From positions 1-64,000 of the forward strand of contig NZ_CP019981.1 in NCBI RefSeq assembly GCF_002982135.1: DNA of 64,000 bases. Reading direction: 5' to 3'. The position numbers and the translations under genes were made by a program. This document shows, piece after piece, positions 18,280 to 27,313 of the stretch. The DNA comes from Pediococcus inopinatus (lineage in GTDB: Bacteria > Bacillota > Bacilli > Lactobacillales > Lactobacillaceae). Below the pieces are notes generated by a model. That model made no database searches. It worked only from the letters and a program-made list of their open reading frames with translations, and was not told the DNA's origin. Each line of letters starts with the position of its first letter. The stretch's first letter is position 1.

Positions 18280-18854
18280 ACGCTTGGGAACCGCGTAAGC
18301 TAGGAAATGTTGCAATTATAAAGGGTCGGTTGGGATGGAAGAGTTTAAAACAAGACGAATATACAACCAATAAAGAAGATCCTGCAATGATTGCTGGCAG
18401 ACATATAAATTTTGGACAAATAAATTGGAATGCTGTTGACCATATCCCAATGTGGAGATATAAAGAGTCGTTAGAAATAGCGCTGCAAGATGGAGATGTA
18501 ATTTTTTCAAAAGACGGTTCATTAGGTAATCCGGCTCTGATTAAAGCACTGGATGGTAAGGCTACTATAAACTCAACGATGATGCTGGTTAGAACGAATA
18601 ATACGATATATTCAGACTTTTTTTATCAATTAATGAAAGGCAAACAATTTAAAAAGCTTGTTTACCTTAAAGTGTCAGGTAGTTCAATACCTCATTTATT
18701 TCAAGATGATATGAAAAAATTCGTCTTTTCAACACCAGATATAAGAGAGCAAAAACGAATAGGACTTTTTCTAGGTAAGCTAGATAACCTTATAGCTGCC
18801 AATCAACGACAGCCAAAACATGTGGTATTTATATGGATTTTAGATAGCTCGTAG
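18280..18854 (+). pseudogene. Silent hsdS cassette (direct orientation)
   Basis: Second promoterless recognition-domain cassette: YAWEPRKLGNVAIIKG..., NFGQINWNAVDHIPMW, VIFSKDGSLGNPALI, ending LGKLDNLIAANQRQPKHVV. An internal TTG (18330) could start a short product, but the true family start is absent. It begins at an ACGCTTGGGAAC repeat (18280) only ~40 bases from the inverted cassette's matching repeat, so the two cassettes are head to head. The closing repeat is at 18786-18813. Its recognition domain differs from both domains of the expressed hsdS. Confidence 0.82.
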
Positions 18855-19015
18855 GCTATTAGACAGTTCTTATAATCATTTATCTAAAGAAGACAAAAGC
18901 AGGTAAATATTAGAATGATTTTCAAAAGGTAATTACAAAGATTTCAAAAAAATTCAGAGTTGAAATAGAAACTATAGTAAAATTAAATAATTGCACAGAA
19001 AACGAAGGAGAAGCC

Positions 19016-19921
19016 ATGAAATTCAAACAAGCGTCTCGAAAAGAACAAGAAGAAATATTATTTCCGATTATTTTAAAAGCTTTAAAAAAATTAGGTGGGC
19101 AGTCCAATATTGGTGATTTGAAGAAAGAAATTGCATTATATTCAGATGATTTAGGGAAATTTGCAGCCTTTGAAAAAATGAGTCGGGGAAACCGTTTATA
19201 CCGTCCATTTGATTATATATTCAACTTTGCGGTGGCAAGTTTGGGGTTTGCTGATTTTTTATATCATCCTGAAAGAGGAGTTATAGAATTAACGGAAAAA
19301 GGACGTACATTTAATTTTGATGAACTGGATGTTGAGCGAGACATAAGAAACCTATCAGACCCTAAGTGGGAAGAACGGAAACAGCCAAAAGATAGCAATA
19401 TAAAAGCTTCAGAGAATGATGCTGAGAGTGAAGATGTTGGAATCGAAGAAGAACCGGAAGCGGATTGGAAAAGTGATTTGGCTCAATCTCTTAATGCATT
19501 CACACCTGTAAAATTTGAGTTATTTGCACGATTGTTGGTTAAAAAAATGGGTGTTGAATTAGATGAGACGCTTGGAACTAAACTAACAGGTGATGGCGGT
19601 ATTGATGGATTTGGATACCTAACAACCGATGATTTTAGAACTGCGTGAGTGGCTATACAGGCTAAAAGATGGAGCGGTAGTGTTTCTTCTCCAGAAATAG
19701 ATAAATTTCGTGGTGCCATGGATAAGTATAATGCCGAATATGGTATTTTCATCACGACTTCTGATTTCACAAAAGATGCGATCCGAGCTTCACGGGTGGG
19801 AACGCGTGTTATTACATTGATTAATGGAGATAAGATAGCTAAGTTAGTATCTGACCTGAAGATCCATGCAACACCTGTCACGACATATGTATTGGATGAT
19901 TTTTATTCTAGTGATAAATAA
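19016..19921 (+). pseudogene. mrr: Mrr-type restriction endonuclease interrupted by one stop codon
   Basis: 301 sense codons including an in-frame TGA at 19646-19648. The N-terminal Mrr winged helix (residues about 1-100, KQASRKEQEEILFPIILKAL) and an acidic linker precede the PD-(D/E)xK domain: FELFARLLVKKMG, GDGGIDGFGYL, then stop, then VAIQAKRWSG, YGIFITTSDFTKDAIRAS. The stop lies between the catalytic Asp and the QAK motif, replacing what is usually Arg (CGA to TGA). Both halves remain cleanly open, so the lesion is recent. Intact Mrr cuts methylated foreign DNA (type IV restriction). The downstream half starts with GTG but lacks a ribosome site. Confidence 0.88.
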
Positions 19922-19956
19922 AAATCACATTCTGAATCGTCAGAATGTGATTAATC
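19921..19956. terminator. Bidirectional terminator after mrr
   Basis: Perfect AATCACATTCTGA / TCAGAATGTGATT stem with tetraloop ATCG. A second hairpin, AAGAACA / TGTTCTT, follows at about 19968-19991. Confidence 0.8.
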
Positions 19957-20044
19957 ATAGTTTAGCTTAAGAACAGTGTTTTTGTTCTTAGGCTATTTTT
20001 ATTCAAATAGACTGTTCAAATATAAGTTGCACAAAGATTTTGGA

Positions 20045-20833
20045 CTACAGCATGCCGCGTTCCTTCAGCATTTCATTATAAAAGTATTCCATATCATCGA
20101 GCCTGATCCGTTCTTCTGGATTCATGGTTTTACAAACTTGAAATAGAATTCGCATCAAAATTTCACGACAATTTTGGTATTCCGTTTCTGGTAACTCGGC
20201 GGTTTTAGGGATGCGTGTAAAAAGATAGCTGTTAGCTTGAGGTGCCACAAATTCGGTTGTAAATTGGTTGCCAAGGAATTTAGCTAAACTCACCTGGAAG
20301 TCATAGTATTTGCGGACAGTCGTCAGTTTTCGTTCTAAATGTTTTAAATCAATTCTGACGTTTAAACGGAGGCCTTCGTCAAATAATAAATAGAGTCGTT
20401 TAGCATCATCCACATCTTGATAAGCGTCCTTCAAGTGATGGACCGCGATCCAATTGGTCGAGGCATAAGTTGCACCGCTAGTTGGCACGAATTGAACGTT
20501 GCCCAATACATAAGGCCAGCAGCGTTTAACTTCAAGTTGGCGTCCCATTTCTTGCATTAACATAAAGTTGGCTTCTTTAGAGCGAGCAAAACTATTTATC
20601 AACTGTTTGGTTGATTTCTTCGTTTTGTGAAGACCGCGATGAGCATCAAAAACGATGCTGTTATAGTCGGTATCCCAGTGTGAGGTGTCATGAATGTAAT
20701 AAGTCGTCGTTTCACAAATCTCTGTTCGATCAATTGTTTGCGCATTATCCGCGATTTCTTGAAACCGACTGATCGTTCTTCTTTCAACAACCTCGTGCAA
20801 CTCATTTAACTTCTCCAAGTGTACTGTATCCAT
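20045..20833 (-). CDS. ComK-like protein (putative competence/transcription factor)
   Basis: 262 residues. The central stretch KRCWPYVLGNVQFVPTSGATYASTNWIAVHHLKD resembles the ComK-family signature (xxPxxxxxxxxxFxPTxSxxxxxxxWIxxxHI), followed by a segment with conserved Leu/Arg spacing (LRLNVRIDLKHLERKL). The C-terminus is longer than Bacillus ComK (192 residues) and helical. ComK activates DNA-uptake genes in Bacillus; many lactic acid bacteria carry divergent ComK-like proteins of unproven role. The gene is monocistronic with ~410 bases of upstream DNA shared with a divergent LacI gene. The family call rests on one motif block, so it could also be an unrelated lactobacillus-specific protein. 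Confidence 0.5.
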   Translation of the reverse strand: MDTVHLEKLNELHEVVERRTISRFQEIADNAQTIDRTEICETTTYYIHDTSHWDTDYNSIVFDAHRGLHKTKKSTKQLINSFARSKEANFMLMQEMGRQLEVKRCWPYVLGNVQFVPTSGATYASTNWIAVHHLKDAYQDVDDAKRLYLLFDEGLRLNVRIDLKHLERKLTTVRKYYDFQVSLAKFLGNQFTTEFVAPQANSYLFTRIPKTAELPETEYQNCREILMRILFQVCKTMNPEERIRLDDMEYFYNEMLKERGML

Positions 20834-21246
20834 CTAAATAACTCCCCCGTATATTCAATAACTGATTTTTTGATACTTTTAAGAGTGTACCAGAAATTAA
20901 ATTTTTGTATACCCTGATAAGTTGCATGTAAAGCGGGTAATTTACCCATTTTAAATGGGAATTTAGGACCTTTTATGAGTAAGTAGCATATATTCAAACG
21001 CACCTTTACGTGTAAAACAATTTCTTAAGATTTTTATTTGGTAAAAAGCTCCTTTAAAAGGTATAAAATTGAACTATAAAAAAGTTGATATTTTTTAATT
21101 TTATTTGTGAATTTTGCGTATCTGATTTATTTTTAATGAATATTAAAGTGAAATACAGTATTATGGGCTCCTTTTGATACTATTTAAAAAAATAGATTTT
21201 TTGCGATATACTACATATATGCAGATAAGTATTCGGAGGAGAAAAT
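20834..21246. other. Intergenic region between comK-like gene and lacI-type regulator
   Basis: 413 bases, very AT-rich, between divergent genes. A TATACT (21207-21212) is a likely -10 for the regulator; no convincing -35 is seen. No gene or stable hairpin that I can support. Confidence 0.5.
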
Positions 21247-22269
21247 ATGACTCAAAAAAGAGTTTCAATACGAGATATTGCTGAACTAAGTGGGGTATCT
21301 GTTGCAACTGTATCTCGTGTGATTAATCATAATGGACGTTTTTCTGAAACCACACGGCAAAAAGTGATGGCTGTTATTCGTGAGCAAGGATATGAAACCA
21401 ATTCAATGGCCAAAGCACTTCGAATGAATAAGTCAAATACAATTGGCATTGTTGTACCTGATTTGAACAATAGTTTTTTTGCAGATTTAGTAGAAAAGAT
21501 TGAACAACAGCTTTTTGAAACCGGATATTCCACAATTATCTGTGATACTGCTAGAGATCCACATAAAGAAGCAGGGTACCTTAAAATGTTGGAAGCTAAA
21601 TTAGTGGATGGTTTAATTGTCATATCGGGGTTAAAAGAATTTAATAGTCAACAACTTTCTCGTCATATCCCGATTGTTTGTATAGACAGAAAACCCAATA
21701 CTAATAATATTAAATATATTGGTTCTGATCATTATAAGGGTGCACAACTTGCAACTGAAAAACTGATTAGTGCAGAAACAAATCCATTCTTACTGGCGGG
21801 CTCTCGAGATTCACCGTCTTTAAATGATCGAATCAAAGGTTATCAGGATACTTTATCTAAAAATGACTTGCACATTGATAATAATTCAATTATTCGTTTG
21901 ACGGTGGAAGAGGAACGAACGCCAGATACCAGACGTAAAGCACTTCGTGAAATGCTAAGAAAGTTAATGATAAAAAATCAACCATCGCTTGGAATATTCG
22001 CGATTAGTGACACACTAGCGGCCGATGTCCTAATTGCTGCACATAGCATGTTTATAAGTGTTCCTAGCGATTTGAAAGTAGTTGGTTTTGATGATGCCCC
22101 AATTGCACGTTATTGTTATCCTGAATTAACGACTATTCGGCAGAATACAGATGAAATTGCTATTCAAGCTACTTCGTATTTAGTAGATGCTATTCAGGGG
22201 AAAAAGGAACAAAATATTTTAATTAATAAATTGGTAGATGTGTCATTAGTGGATCGATCAACAGTTTAA
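21247..22269 (+). CDS. LacI/GalR-family transcriptional regulator
   Basis: 340 residues. N-terminal LacI helix-turn-helix VSIRDIAELSGVSVATVSRVI with hinge helix (SMAKALRMNKSNTIGIV), then a periplasmic-binding-like effector domain ending DVSLVDRSTV. CGGAGGAG precedes ATG 21247. It precedes the pentulose/allulose-type PTS operon, whose promoter region holds several AAACGTTT cores, the usual LacI-family operator centre. It is therefore probably that operon's repressor; the effector is unknown. Confidence 0.92.
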   Translation: MTQKRVSIRDIAELSGVSVATVSRVINHNGRFSETTRQKVMAVIREQGYETNSMAKALRMNKSNTIGIVVPDLNNSFFADLVEKIEQQLFETGYSTIICDTARDPHKEAGYLKMLEAKLVDGLIVISGLKEFNSQQLSRHIPIVCIDRKPNTNNIKYIGSDHYKGAQLATEKLISAETNPFLLAGSRDSPSLNDRIKGYQDTLSKNDLHIDNNSIIRLTVEEERTPDTRRKALREMLRKLMIKNQPSLGIFAISDTLAADVLIAAHSMFISVPSDLKVVGFDDAPIARYCYPELTTIRQNTDEIAIQATSYLVDAIQGKKEQNILINKLVDVSLVDRSTV

Positions 22270-22275
22270 TAAAGT

Positions 22276-22324
22276 CACCAAAAAAGGATTAGCACGAAGT
22301 AAAGTGTTAATCCTTTTTTTGGTG
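22276..22324 (+). terminator. Rho-independent terminator after the LacI-type gene
   Basis: Stem AAAAAGGATTAGCAC / GTGTTAATCCTTTTT, 8-base loop, T run. Confidence 0.85.
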
Positions 22325-22389
22325 TTTATACGTAATTAGTTGCTCAATAGAATATTTCTATTAGAGATAATTCAGCGGATTTGATGAGT

Positions 22390-22410
22390 AAACGTTTGTC
22401 CAAAACGTTT
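22390..22410. promoter_or_regulatory. Paired LacI-type operators
   Basis: Two AAACGTTT palindromic cores at 22390-22397 and 22403-22410, 13 bases apart, between the regulator and its probable target operon. Confidence 0.6.
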
Positions 22411-22506
22411 GAACATCTGACTTTAAAATTGATTAATATACAGAAATTAATTTAAAAAAAGACCACAATTTGCTAAGAATTTTATGTAATATCATTTATT
22501 CCAACA

Positions 22507-22555
22507 TTGACAAATAAAAAGTAAACGCTTAACATCTATTTTAGAGTAAACGTTT
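22507..22555 (+). promoter_or_regulatory. Promoter of the epimerase-PTS operon with overlapping operators
   Basis: TTGACA at 22507-22512, 17-base spacer, TAACAT at 22530-22535. An AAACGCTT core (22523-22530) lies inside the spacer and an AAACGTTT core (22548-22555) lies just downstream of the -10, positions suited to repression by the LacI-type protein and/or CcpA. Confidence 0.7.
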
Positions 22556-22586
22556 TCCCAGGCATTATAAGAAAAGGTGGTTGATT

Positions 22587-23246
22587 ATGTCAATTTTAAT
22601 TTGTCCTTCAATGATGTGCGCTAATTTTTCAAATATCAAAGATGAAGTTAATGAACTTGATCATGCGGGGGTTGATATTTTCCATATGGATGTGATGGAC
22701 GGTCATTATGTTCCTAATGTTGCCTTAGGCGTTGAAGATTATAAGGCAATTCGGAAAAACACGGATACAATGATGGATATCCATCTTATGGTTTCAAATC
22801 CAGATCAATATGTGAACATTTTTTCGGATTTAAATCCGGATATTATTTATGTGCACCCAGATACAACATCTATGATTACGAGAACAATTGAAGAAATTCG
22901 TAAAAGGGGAATTCATCCAGGAATTGCAATTAATCCAGCAATTTCAGTTCCTCAGATACAAGAACTTCTATCTTTAGTTGACTATGTGCTAGTAATGACT
23001 GTGAACCCGGGCTTTGCTGGACAACCATTCTTAGATTATGTAATTCCTAAAATTGAAACATTAGCTAGTTTAAAAAATGGAAAAAATTTTAAATTATTAG
23101 TGGATGGAGCTATTTCGCCAGAAAGAATCAGCCAATTAGCTAAAATTGGTGTAGATGGTTTTATTTTGGGTACGTCTGCATTATTTGGAAAAAATAAGGC
23201 TTATGGTGAAATAATCCCCAGTTTAAGAGAATTAGGCAATAATTAA
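22587..23246 (+). CDS. Ribulose-phosphate/allulose-6-phosphate 3-epimerase family
   Basis: 219 residues from ATG 22587 (AAGGTGG upstream; an in-frame TTG two codons earlier is less likely). TIM-barrel pentulose/ketohexose-phosphate 3-epimerase: CPSMMCANF, FHMDVMDGHYVPN (metal-binding His/Asp), DIHLMV, MTVNPGFAGQPF, LVDGAIS (second catalytic Asp), GFILGTSALF. Housekeeping Rpe enzymes are similar, but the MCxDxD-like start and the sugar-PTS operon context favour an AlsE-like enzyme converting allulose-6-P to fructose-6-P, or a related ketose phosphate. Substrate assignment is inference. Confidence 0.82.
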   Translation: MSILICPSMMCANFSNIKDEVNELDHAGVDIFHMDVMDGHYVPNVALGVEDYKAIRKNTDTMMDIHLMVSNPDQYVNIFSDLNPDIIYVHPDTTSMITRTIEEIRKRGIHPGIAINPAISVPQIQELLSLVDYVLVMTVNPGFAGQPFLDYVIPKIETLASLKNGKNFKLLVDGAISPERISQLAKIGVDGFILGTSALFGKNKAYGEIIPSLRELGNN

Positions 23247-23301
23247 GAAATTTTTGAATTTTATTTTGGAAAACTATTGTCAAATTTGTATATATTTGAA
23301 T

Positions 23302-23365
23302 AGCTCTTTTAGATTTAATCATGTTTAGGCAAAAGTATAACGTGGTAAATTTCTAAAAGAGCTTT
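23302..23365 (+). terminator. Intra-operon hairpin, possible attenuator or processing site
   Basis: AGCTCTTTTAGA pairs with TCTAAAAGAGCT across a ~38-base loop between the epimerase and isomerase genes; only a short, broken T tract follows. It could partly terminate or stabilise the upstream mRNA. Confidence 0.45.
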
Positions 23366-23462
23366 CTTGTGAAAATAAATGAATATATTTGAATATAAAT
23401 GGTTGCAAATGACAATAAATGGTGCTAAGCTGAATTTATCAAATAAATGGGAGGGCTTACAA

Positions 23463-24398
23463 ATGAAGCTTGCAACTAGAATTAATTCATTTTTACCAGT
23501 TAACGACAACGATTTAAGAAAGGTTTTTAAGAAATTTAAGTCACTTGGCTTAAATTATGTCGACTTAAATTATCCTGAACATGTAAAAGATTATTCTTCA
23601 GCAGAAATGAAAGCGCTTCTTGAAGAAAACGATCTTAAATTAAATGGCGTGGCTTTACGATTCAAGGAAGATTACATAAGCGGAGAAATTGGAAATCCTG
23701 ATCAAGCTATTGCAGCAAAAGGTCTGCAACTTTGCAAAGATGCGGCAGATTACTGTAGAGCTGTTGGCGGTCATGTAGTTACTGTTTGGTTGGCACATGA
23801 TGGTTTTGACTATAATTTTCAGATTGACTATACAAATGTTTGGGCGCAACTAGTTAAAGCATTTCAGACTATGGCTGATTATGCACCAGATTTGCGCTTT
23901 AGTATCGAGTACAAACCGTTTCAACCAAGAGCATATGCGTTTATTGACAGCATGGGTGTTACAGGAATGATGCTAAGTGAAATCAATCGAAAAAATGTTG
24001 GTGTTACTTTAGATTACTGTCACATGTTGATGAAACACGAAAATCCAGCAATGGCTGCTGATATATTTGGTGGTCGTAAACAGCTGTTTGGAATTCATCT
24101 GAATGATGGTTATGGCATGAATGATGATGGTCTGATGATCGGAACGGCAAGTCCTTTTAAAACACTTGAATTTTTGTACTATCTGAAGAAACATTCTTAT
24201 GCCGGTATGATTTACTTTGATACTTTCCCAGTTATCGAAGGAGCTACTGAGGAATGTGAGCAAAATATGGAAATGATTAAACATCTTGATGCGTTAATTG
24301 ATAACGTTGGCCTTGAAGAAATTCAGAAAGTGATCGATCAAAACGATGCGATTGCAGCACACAAATTGTTGATGAAATTTTTAAGTAACCCTGCATAA
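23463..24398 (+). CDS. Sugar-phosphate isomerase/epimerase (xylose-isomerase-like TIM barrel)
   Basis: 311 residues. ATG 23463 has GGGAGGG ten bases upstream; a longer reading from 23379 has no ribosome site. AP-endonuclease-2/xylose-isomerase-like fold with metal-binding residues in SIEYKPFQPR (Glu), VTLDYCHMLM (Asp, His), FGIHLNDGYG (His) and the final acidic cluster. It likely isomerises the phosphosugar imported by the adjacent PTS, together with the epimerase. The exact ketose/aldose pair cannot be read from sequence. Confidence 0.83.
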   Translation: MKLATRINSFLPVNDNDLRKVFKKFKSLGLNYVDLNYPEHVKDYSSAEMKALLEENDLKLNGVALRFKEDYISGEIGNPDQAIAAKGLQLCKDAADYCRAVGGHVVTVWLAHDGFDYNFQIDYTNVWAQLVKAFQTMADYAPDLRFSIEYKPFQPRAYAFIDSMGVTGMMLSEINRKNVGVTLDYCHMLMKHENPAMAADIFGGRKQLFGIHLNDGYGMNDDGLMIGTASPFKTLEFLYYLKKHSYAGMIYFDTFPVIEGATEECEQNMEMIKHLDALIDNVGLEEIQKVIDQNDAIAAHKLLMKFLSNPA

Positions 24399-24418
24399 CA
24401 ACATGAGGAGTGAATAAA

Positions 24419-25810
24419 ATGAGTAAGGATTATAAACAGGCAGCCAAAGATATTTTGAAGGATATTGGCGGGGCAGAAAATGTTGGAAACATGACCCATT
24501 GTGCAACACGACTACGTTTGAATTTAATTGATCGATCGCTTGCTGATGATGCTAAAGTAGAGTCTATTCCGGAGGTATTGAATGTTGTATATAAGGCGGG
24601 TCAGTATCAGGTTTTGATTGGTACTGAAGTGCCCAAGGTATACGATGAATTTGAAAAGTTGGTAAAAATTGCTCGAGGTGATGCTCCAGCAGAGCTAACA
24701 GAAGATCAAGAAAAAGCAGCTAAGGGCAGTATCATTAGTCGAATGTTTTCTGCTATTTCCGCTATTTTTGCACCATTACTTCCGGCATTAGCAGGTTCAG
24801 GGATTTTACGTGGATTATTAATTTTAGCGGTGCAGGTTGGGTTTATTAAAACCGGTAGTGGTACCTATACTATTTTGTATGCCGCTTCAATGAGTGTGTT
24901 TTATTTCTTACCTGTCTTATTAGCATTTACTTCCGCAAAACGATTTGGTGCCAGTCCTTATTTATCAGCTTTAATTGGTGCCGCACTCCTTTACCCAGAC
25001 CTTATTAATTTGATGGGTAAAACTGGAAATGGTGCCATGACTAATTTCTTTGGAATTCCAACTGTTTTGATGAATTACAATTCTACAGTTGTTCCAATTA
25101 TTTTAGCTATTTGGGCATATTCATACTTGTATAAATGGTTGGATCGACACATCACAGAAAACTTAAAATTAGTTATTCTTCCCTTAGTATCTTTGGCCGT
25201 TATGCTGCCACTTACGATCATCGTTATTGGTCCCCTTGGTGTATACAGTGGTGAGGCCATTGCTTGGTTTGTTAATTGGCTGATTGGACGAAGCAGTATT
25301 TTAGCCGGCATCGTTGTTGGTGGTGGTTGGAGTGTCCTAGTAAGTATGGGAATTCACTGGGCAATTAATCCAATTATGATCAATAATATTGCGAATAATG
25401 GTTTCGATTATATTTGTCCTTGGACTTTTGCTTGTAATTTCGCCGTTATTGGAATGACAATCGGTGTTTGTTTTAAGTCACGAAACTCAAAGCTTCGAAG
25501 TTTTGCCCTAACAGGACTTGTAACAATTGGGTTATCAGCTATTATTGAACCTACGCTATTTGGATTATTAGTCAAAAATCGCAAATTATGGTTAGCACAA
25601 ATTATTGGAGGTGCCGTTGGTGGTGCGTACCTTGGTTTGACCAAAGTTGTAACTAACGCATTTGTTTTTGGGAGTGTTACAACATTCCCAGCCTTTATTG
25701 AAAAAAATGGTGCTAATTTCTTAAATGCGATTATTGGATTAGGTATTTCGCTAGTAGTTGCAGCAGTACTTGCATACATCTTTACTAGTCGTGAGGAAAA
25801 ATTAGCTTAA
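24419..25810 (+). CDS. PTS EIIBC permease, sucrose/beta-glucoside family
   Basis: 463 residues from ATG 24419 (GAGGAG upstream). N-terminal EIIB domain, residues 1-~85, with the phosphorylated Cys in GNMTHCATRLRLNL (about 28). A charged linker is followed by a 10-segment EIIC domain from about residue 105 (AISAIFAPLLPALAGSGILRGLL, IGAALLYPDL, IEPTLFGL). It imports and phosphorylates its sugar, with phosphate from the EIIA encoded at 26663. The operon's epimerase and isomerase suggest a rare ketose such as allulose, rather than sucrose. Confidence 0.88.
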   Translation: MSKDYKQAAKDILKDIGGAENVGNMTHCATRLRLNLIDRSLADDAKVESIPEVLNVVYKAGQYQVLIGTEVPKVYDEFEKLVKIARGDAPAELTEDQEKAAKGSIISRMFSAISAIFAPLLPALAGSGILRGLLILAVQVGFIKTGSGTYTILYAASMSVFYFLPVLLAFTSAKRFGASPYLSALIGAALLYPDLINLMGKTGNGAMTNFFGIPTVLMNYNSTVVPIILAIWAYSYLYKWLDRHITENLKLVILPLVSLAVMLPLTIIVIGPLGVYSGEAIAWFVNWLIGRSSILAGIVVGGGWSVLVSMGIHWAINPIMINNIANNGFDYICPWTFACNFAVIGMTIGVCFKSRNSKLRSFALTGLVTIGLSAIIEPTLFGLLVKNRKLWLAQIIGGAVGGAYLGLTKVVTNAFVFGSVTTFPAFIEKNGANFLNAIIGLGISLVVAAVLAYIFTSREEKLA

Positions 25811-25902
25811 TTAATTTATATCATTGAAAAAACCTCCATTATTCGTTATTGTGAAACTAAACAAGTAAAAAGCGGTTAACGCAAGTAAGATGGAGGATTA
25901 AG

Positions 25903-26643
25903 ATGATTCCATATGAACGACAAAAGAAAATAATTCGGTTAATAGCAGGCAAGGACCTTGTTAAAATTGATGAATTACAAGTGCAATTGCCAAATATTTC
26001 AATATCCACGTTGCGGCGTGATCTAAAGGCGCTTGAGACTAACGGTAATATCGAGTATTTAGTTGGTGGTGCGATAAAAGCAACGGCAACAACTAGTGAG
26101 TTACCTATGTCAGAAAAAGCTACCTTACATGAAGAACAAAAAAAACAAATTGCTGTCCGCGCAGCTAACGAAGTTTGTGACAATGAGAGTGTTTATATTG
26201 ATTCTGGGTCGAATAGTTCTTTGTTGCTAAATCAACTTCTAGATAGAGATATCACGATATATACAACAAATACAACGGTTTTTAATATTACTCGAAAAAT
26301 TAAAGCAACAATCATACTTCTTGGTGGGCGTTATAACCCCTCAATTTCATCTCTTAGTGGAACCCTTACCGAAAATAACTTGATAGGTCTTTACTTTGAC
26401 CGTGCTTTCTTAGGAGTTAACGGTGTAGATGATGTAAAAGGTGTGACTACACCAAACATTGATGAAGCAACTAAGAAAAGATTGATCAGGAAGAATGCTA
26501 AACAGACATATTTACTTTGTGATAGCAGCAAGTTCCATCGTGTTTCCTCTGTACGTGCGTTTGATCTTAAAAATGTTATTTTAATTTCCGATAAGAAGGA
26601 TGCCAAAATTAGTAAATATGTGCCAATTTTACTTTCTGAATAG
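25903..26643 (+). CDS. DeoR/GlpR-family transcriptional regulator
   Basis: 246 residues: N-terminal DeoR helix-turn-helix (RQKKIIRLIAGKDLVKIDELQ, STLRRDLKALE), then the sugar-phosphate-sensing DeoRC domain with VYIDSGSNSSLLL and TTPNIDEATKKRLIRKNAK. GGAGG precedes ATG 25903. Located inside the PTS operon between EIIBC and EIIA, it gives the operon a second regulator besides the upstream LacI-type gene. Confidence 0.9.
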   Translation: MIPYERQKKIIRLIAGKDLVKIDELQVQLPNISISTLRRDLKALETNGNIEYLVGGAIKATATTSELPMSEKATLHEEQKKQIAVRAANEVCDNESVYIDSGSNSSLLLNQLLDRDITIYTTNTTVFNITRKIKATIILLGGRYNPSISSLSGTLTENNLIGLYFDRAFLGVNGVDDVKGVTTPNIDEATKKRLIRKNAKQTYLLCDSSKFHRVSSVRAFDLKNVILISDKKDAKISKYVPILLSE

Positions 26644-26662
26644 TGAAAGGAGTGCAATAGAA

Positions 26663-27139
26663 ATGGGATTATTTTTTAACAAAAAAAAGCCAGTTGATTT
26701 ATTTGCACCAGTTGCAGGAGTTCTTGAATCAATTGAAAAAGTTAGCGATGAGGTTTTTGCCAGCAAAGCTATGGGTGATGGTTTTGCTGTTAAACCCTCA
26801 AATGGTGAGGTCTATTCTCCAATAAATGGGACAGTTACTTCAGTTTTTCCAACAAAACATGCTGTTGGGTTGAAAACGAAAGATAAACTAGAGGTTTTAG
26901 TTCATTTAGGTATTGATACTGTAGAACTGAACGGTAAAGGATTTGAAATTTTTGTTAAAGAAGGCGATACTGTATCGCCTGAAACCAAGTTGGTTAGTGT
27001 TGATTTGAAATTCTTAGCCAGTGAAAAGAAGCCGGATGATATTATGGTGATTTTTACGAACTTGGATAAACGCACCTTGAACTATGAAGAAGGTAATGTT
27101 GCTCAGGGTGATAAAGTAGGAACAGTTGAACAAAGTTAA
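26663..27139 (+). CDS. PTS EIIA, glucose family
   Basis: 158 residues from ATG 26663 (AAAGGAG upstream). Crr-type EIIA: DLFAPVAGVLESIEKVSDEVF, PSNGEVYSPINGTVTSVFPTKHAVG (first His) and VLVHLGIDTVELNGKGF (phosphorylated His). Last gene of the epimerase-PTS operon, donating phosphate to EIIBC. It is 20 bases after the DeoR gene and followed by a terminator. Confidence 0.92.
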   Translation: MGLFFNKKKPVDLFAPVAGVLESIEKVSDEVFASKAMGDGFAVKPSNGEVYSPINGTVTSVFPTKHAVGLKTKDKLEVLVHLGIDTVELNGKGFEIFVKEGDTVSPETKLVSVDLKFLASEKKPDDIMVIFTNLDKRTLNYEEGNVAQGDKVGTVEQS

Positions 27140-27185
27140 TCAATTGATAATTGTTATTGGTTGGAAGATGCAAAACAGAATTAGG

Positions 27186-27220
27186 CAGGCTTACAGGTAT
27201 TTGTGTAAGCCTGTTTTTTT
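27186..27220 (+). terminator. Rho-independent terminator of the epimerase-PTS operon
   Basis: CAGGCTTACA / TGTAAGCCTG stem, 8-base loop, T7. Confidence 0.88.
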
Positions 27221-27313
27221 GCTGAATTGGGACTTTTGGTAATTTTAAGTAGAGTTGACGGGTAACGTATACTTTTAATTAGAAGCCTAGGTGAGTATTT
27301 TAAGATAATTTAC

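Noticed and set aside
21184..21202. ComK-box-like AAAA-N5-TTTT upstream of the LacI-type gene
   Set aside because: Such a pattern is expected by chance in this very AT-rich stretch, and only one copy is present.
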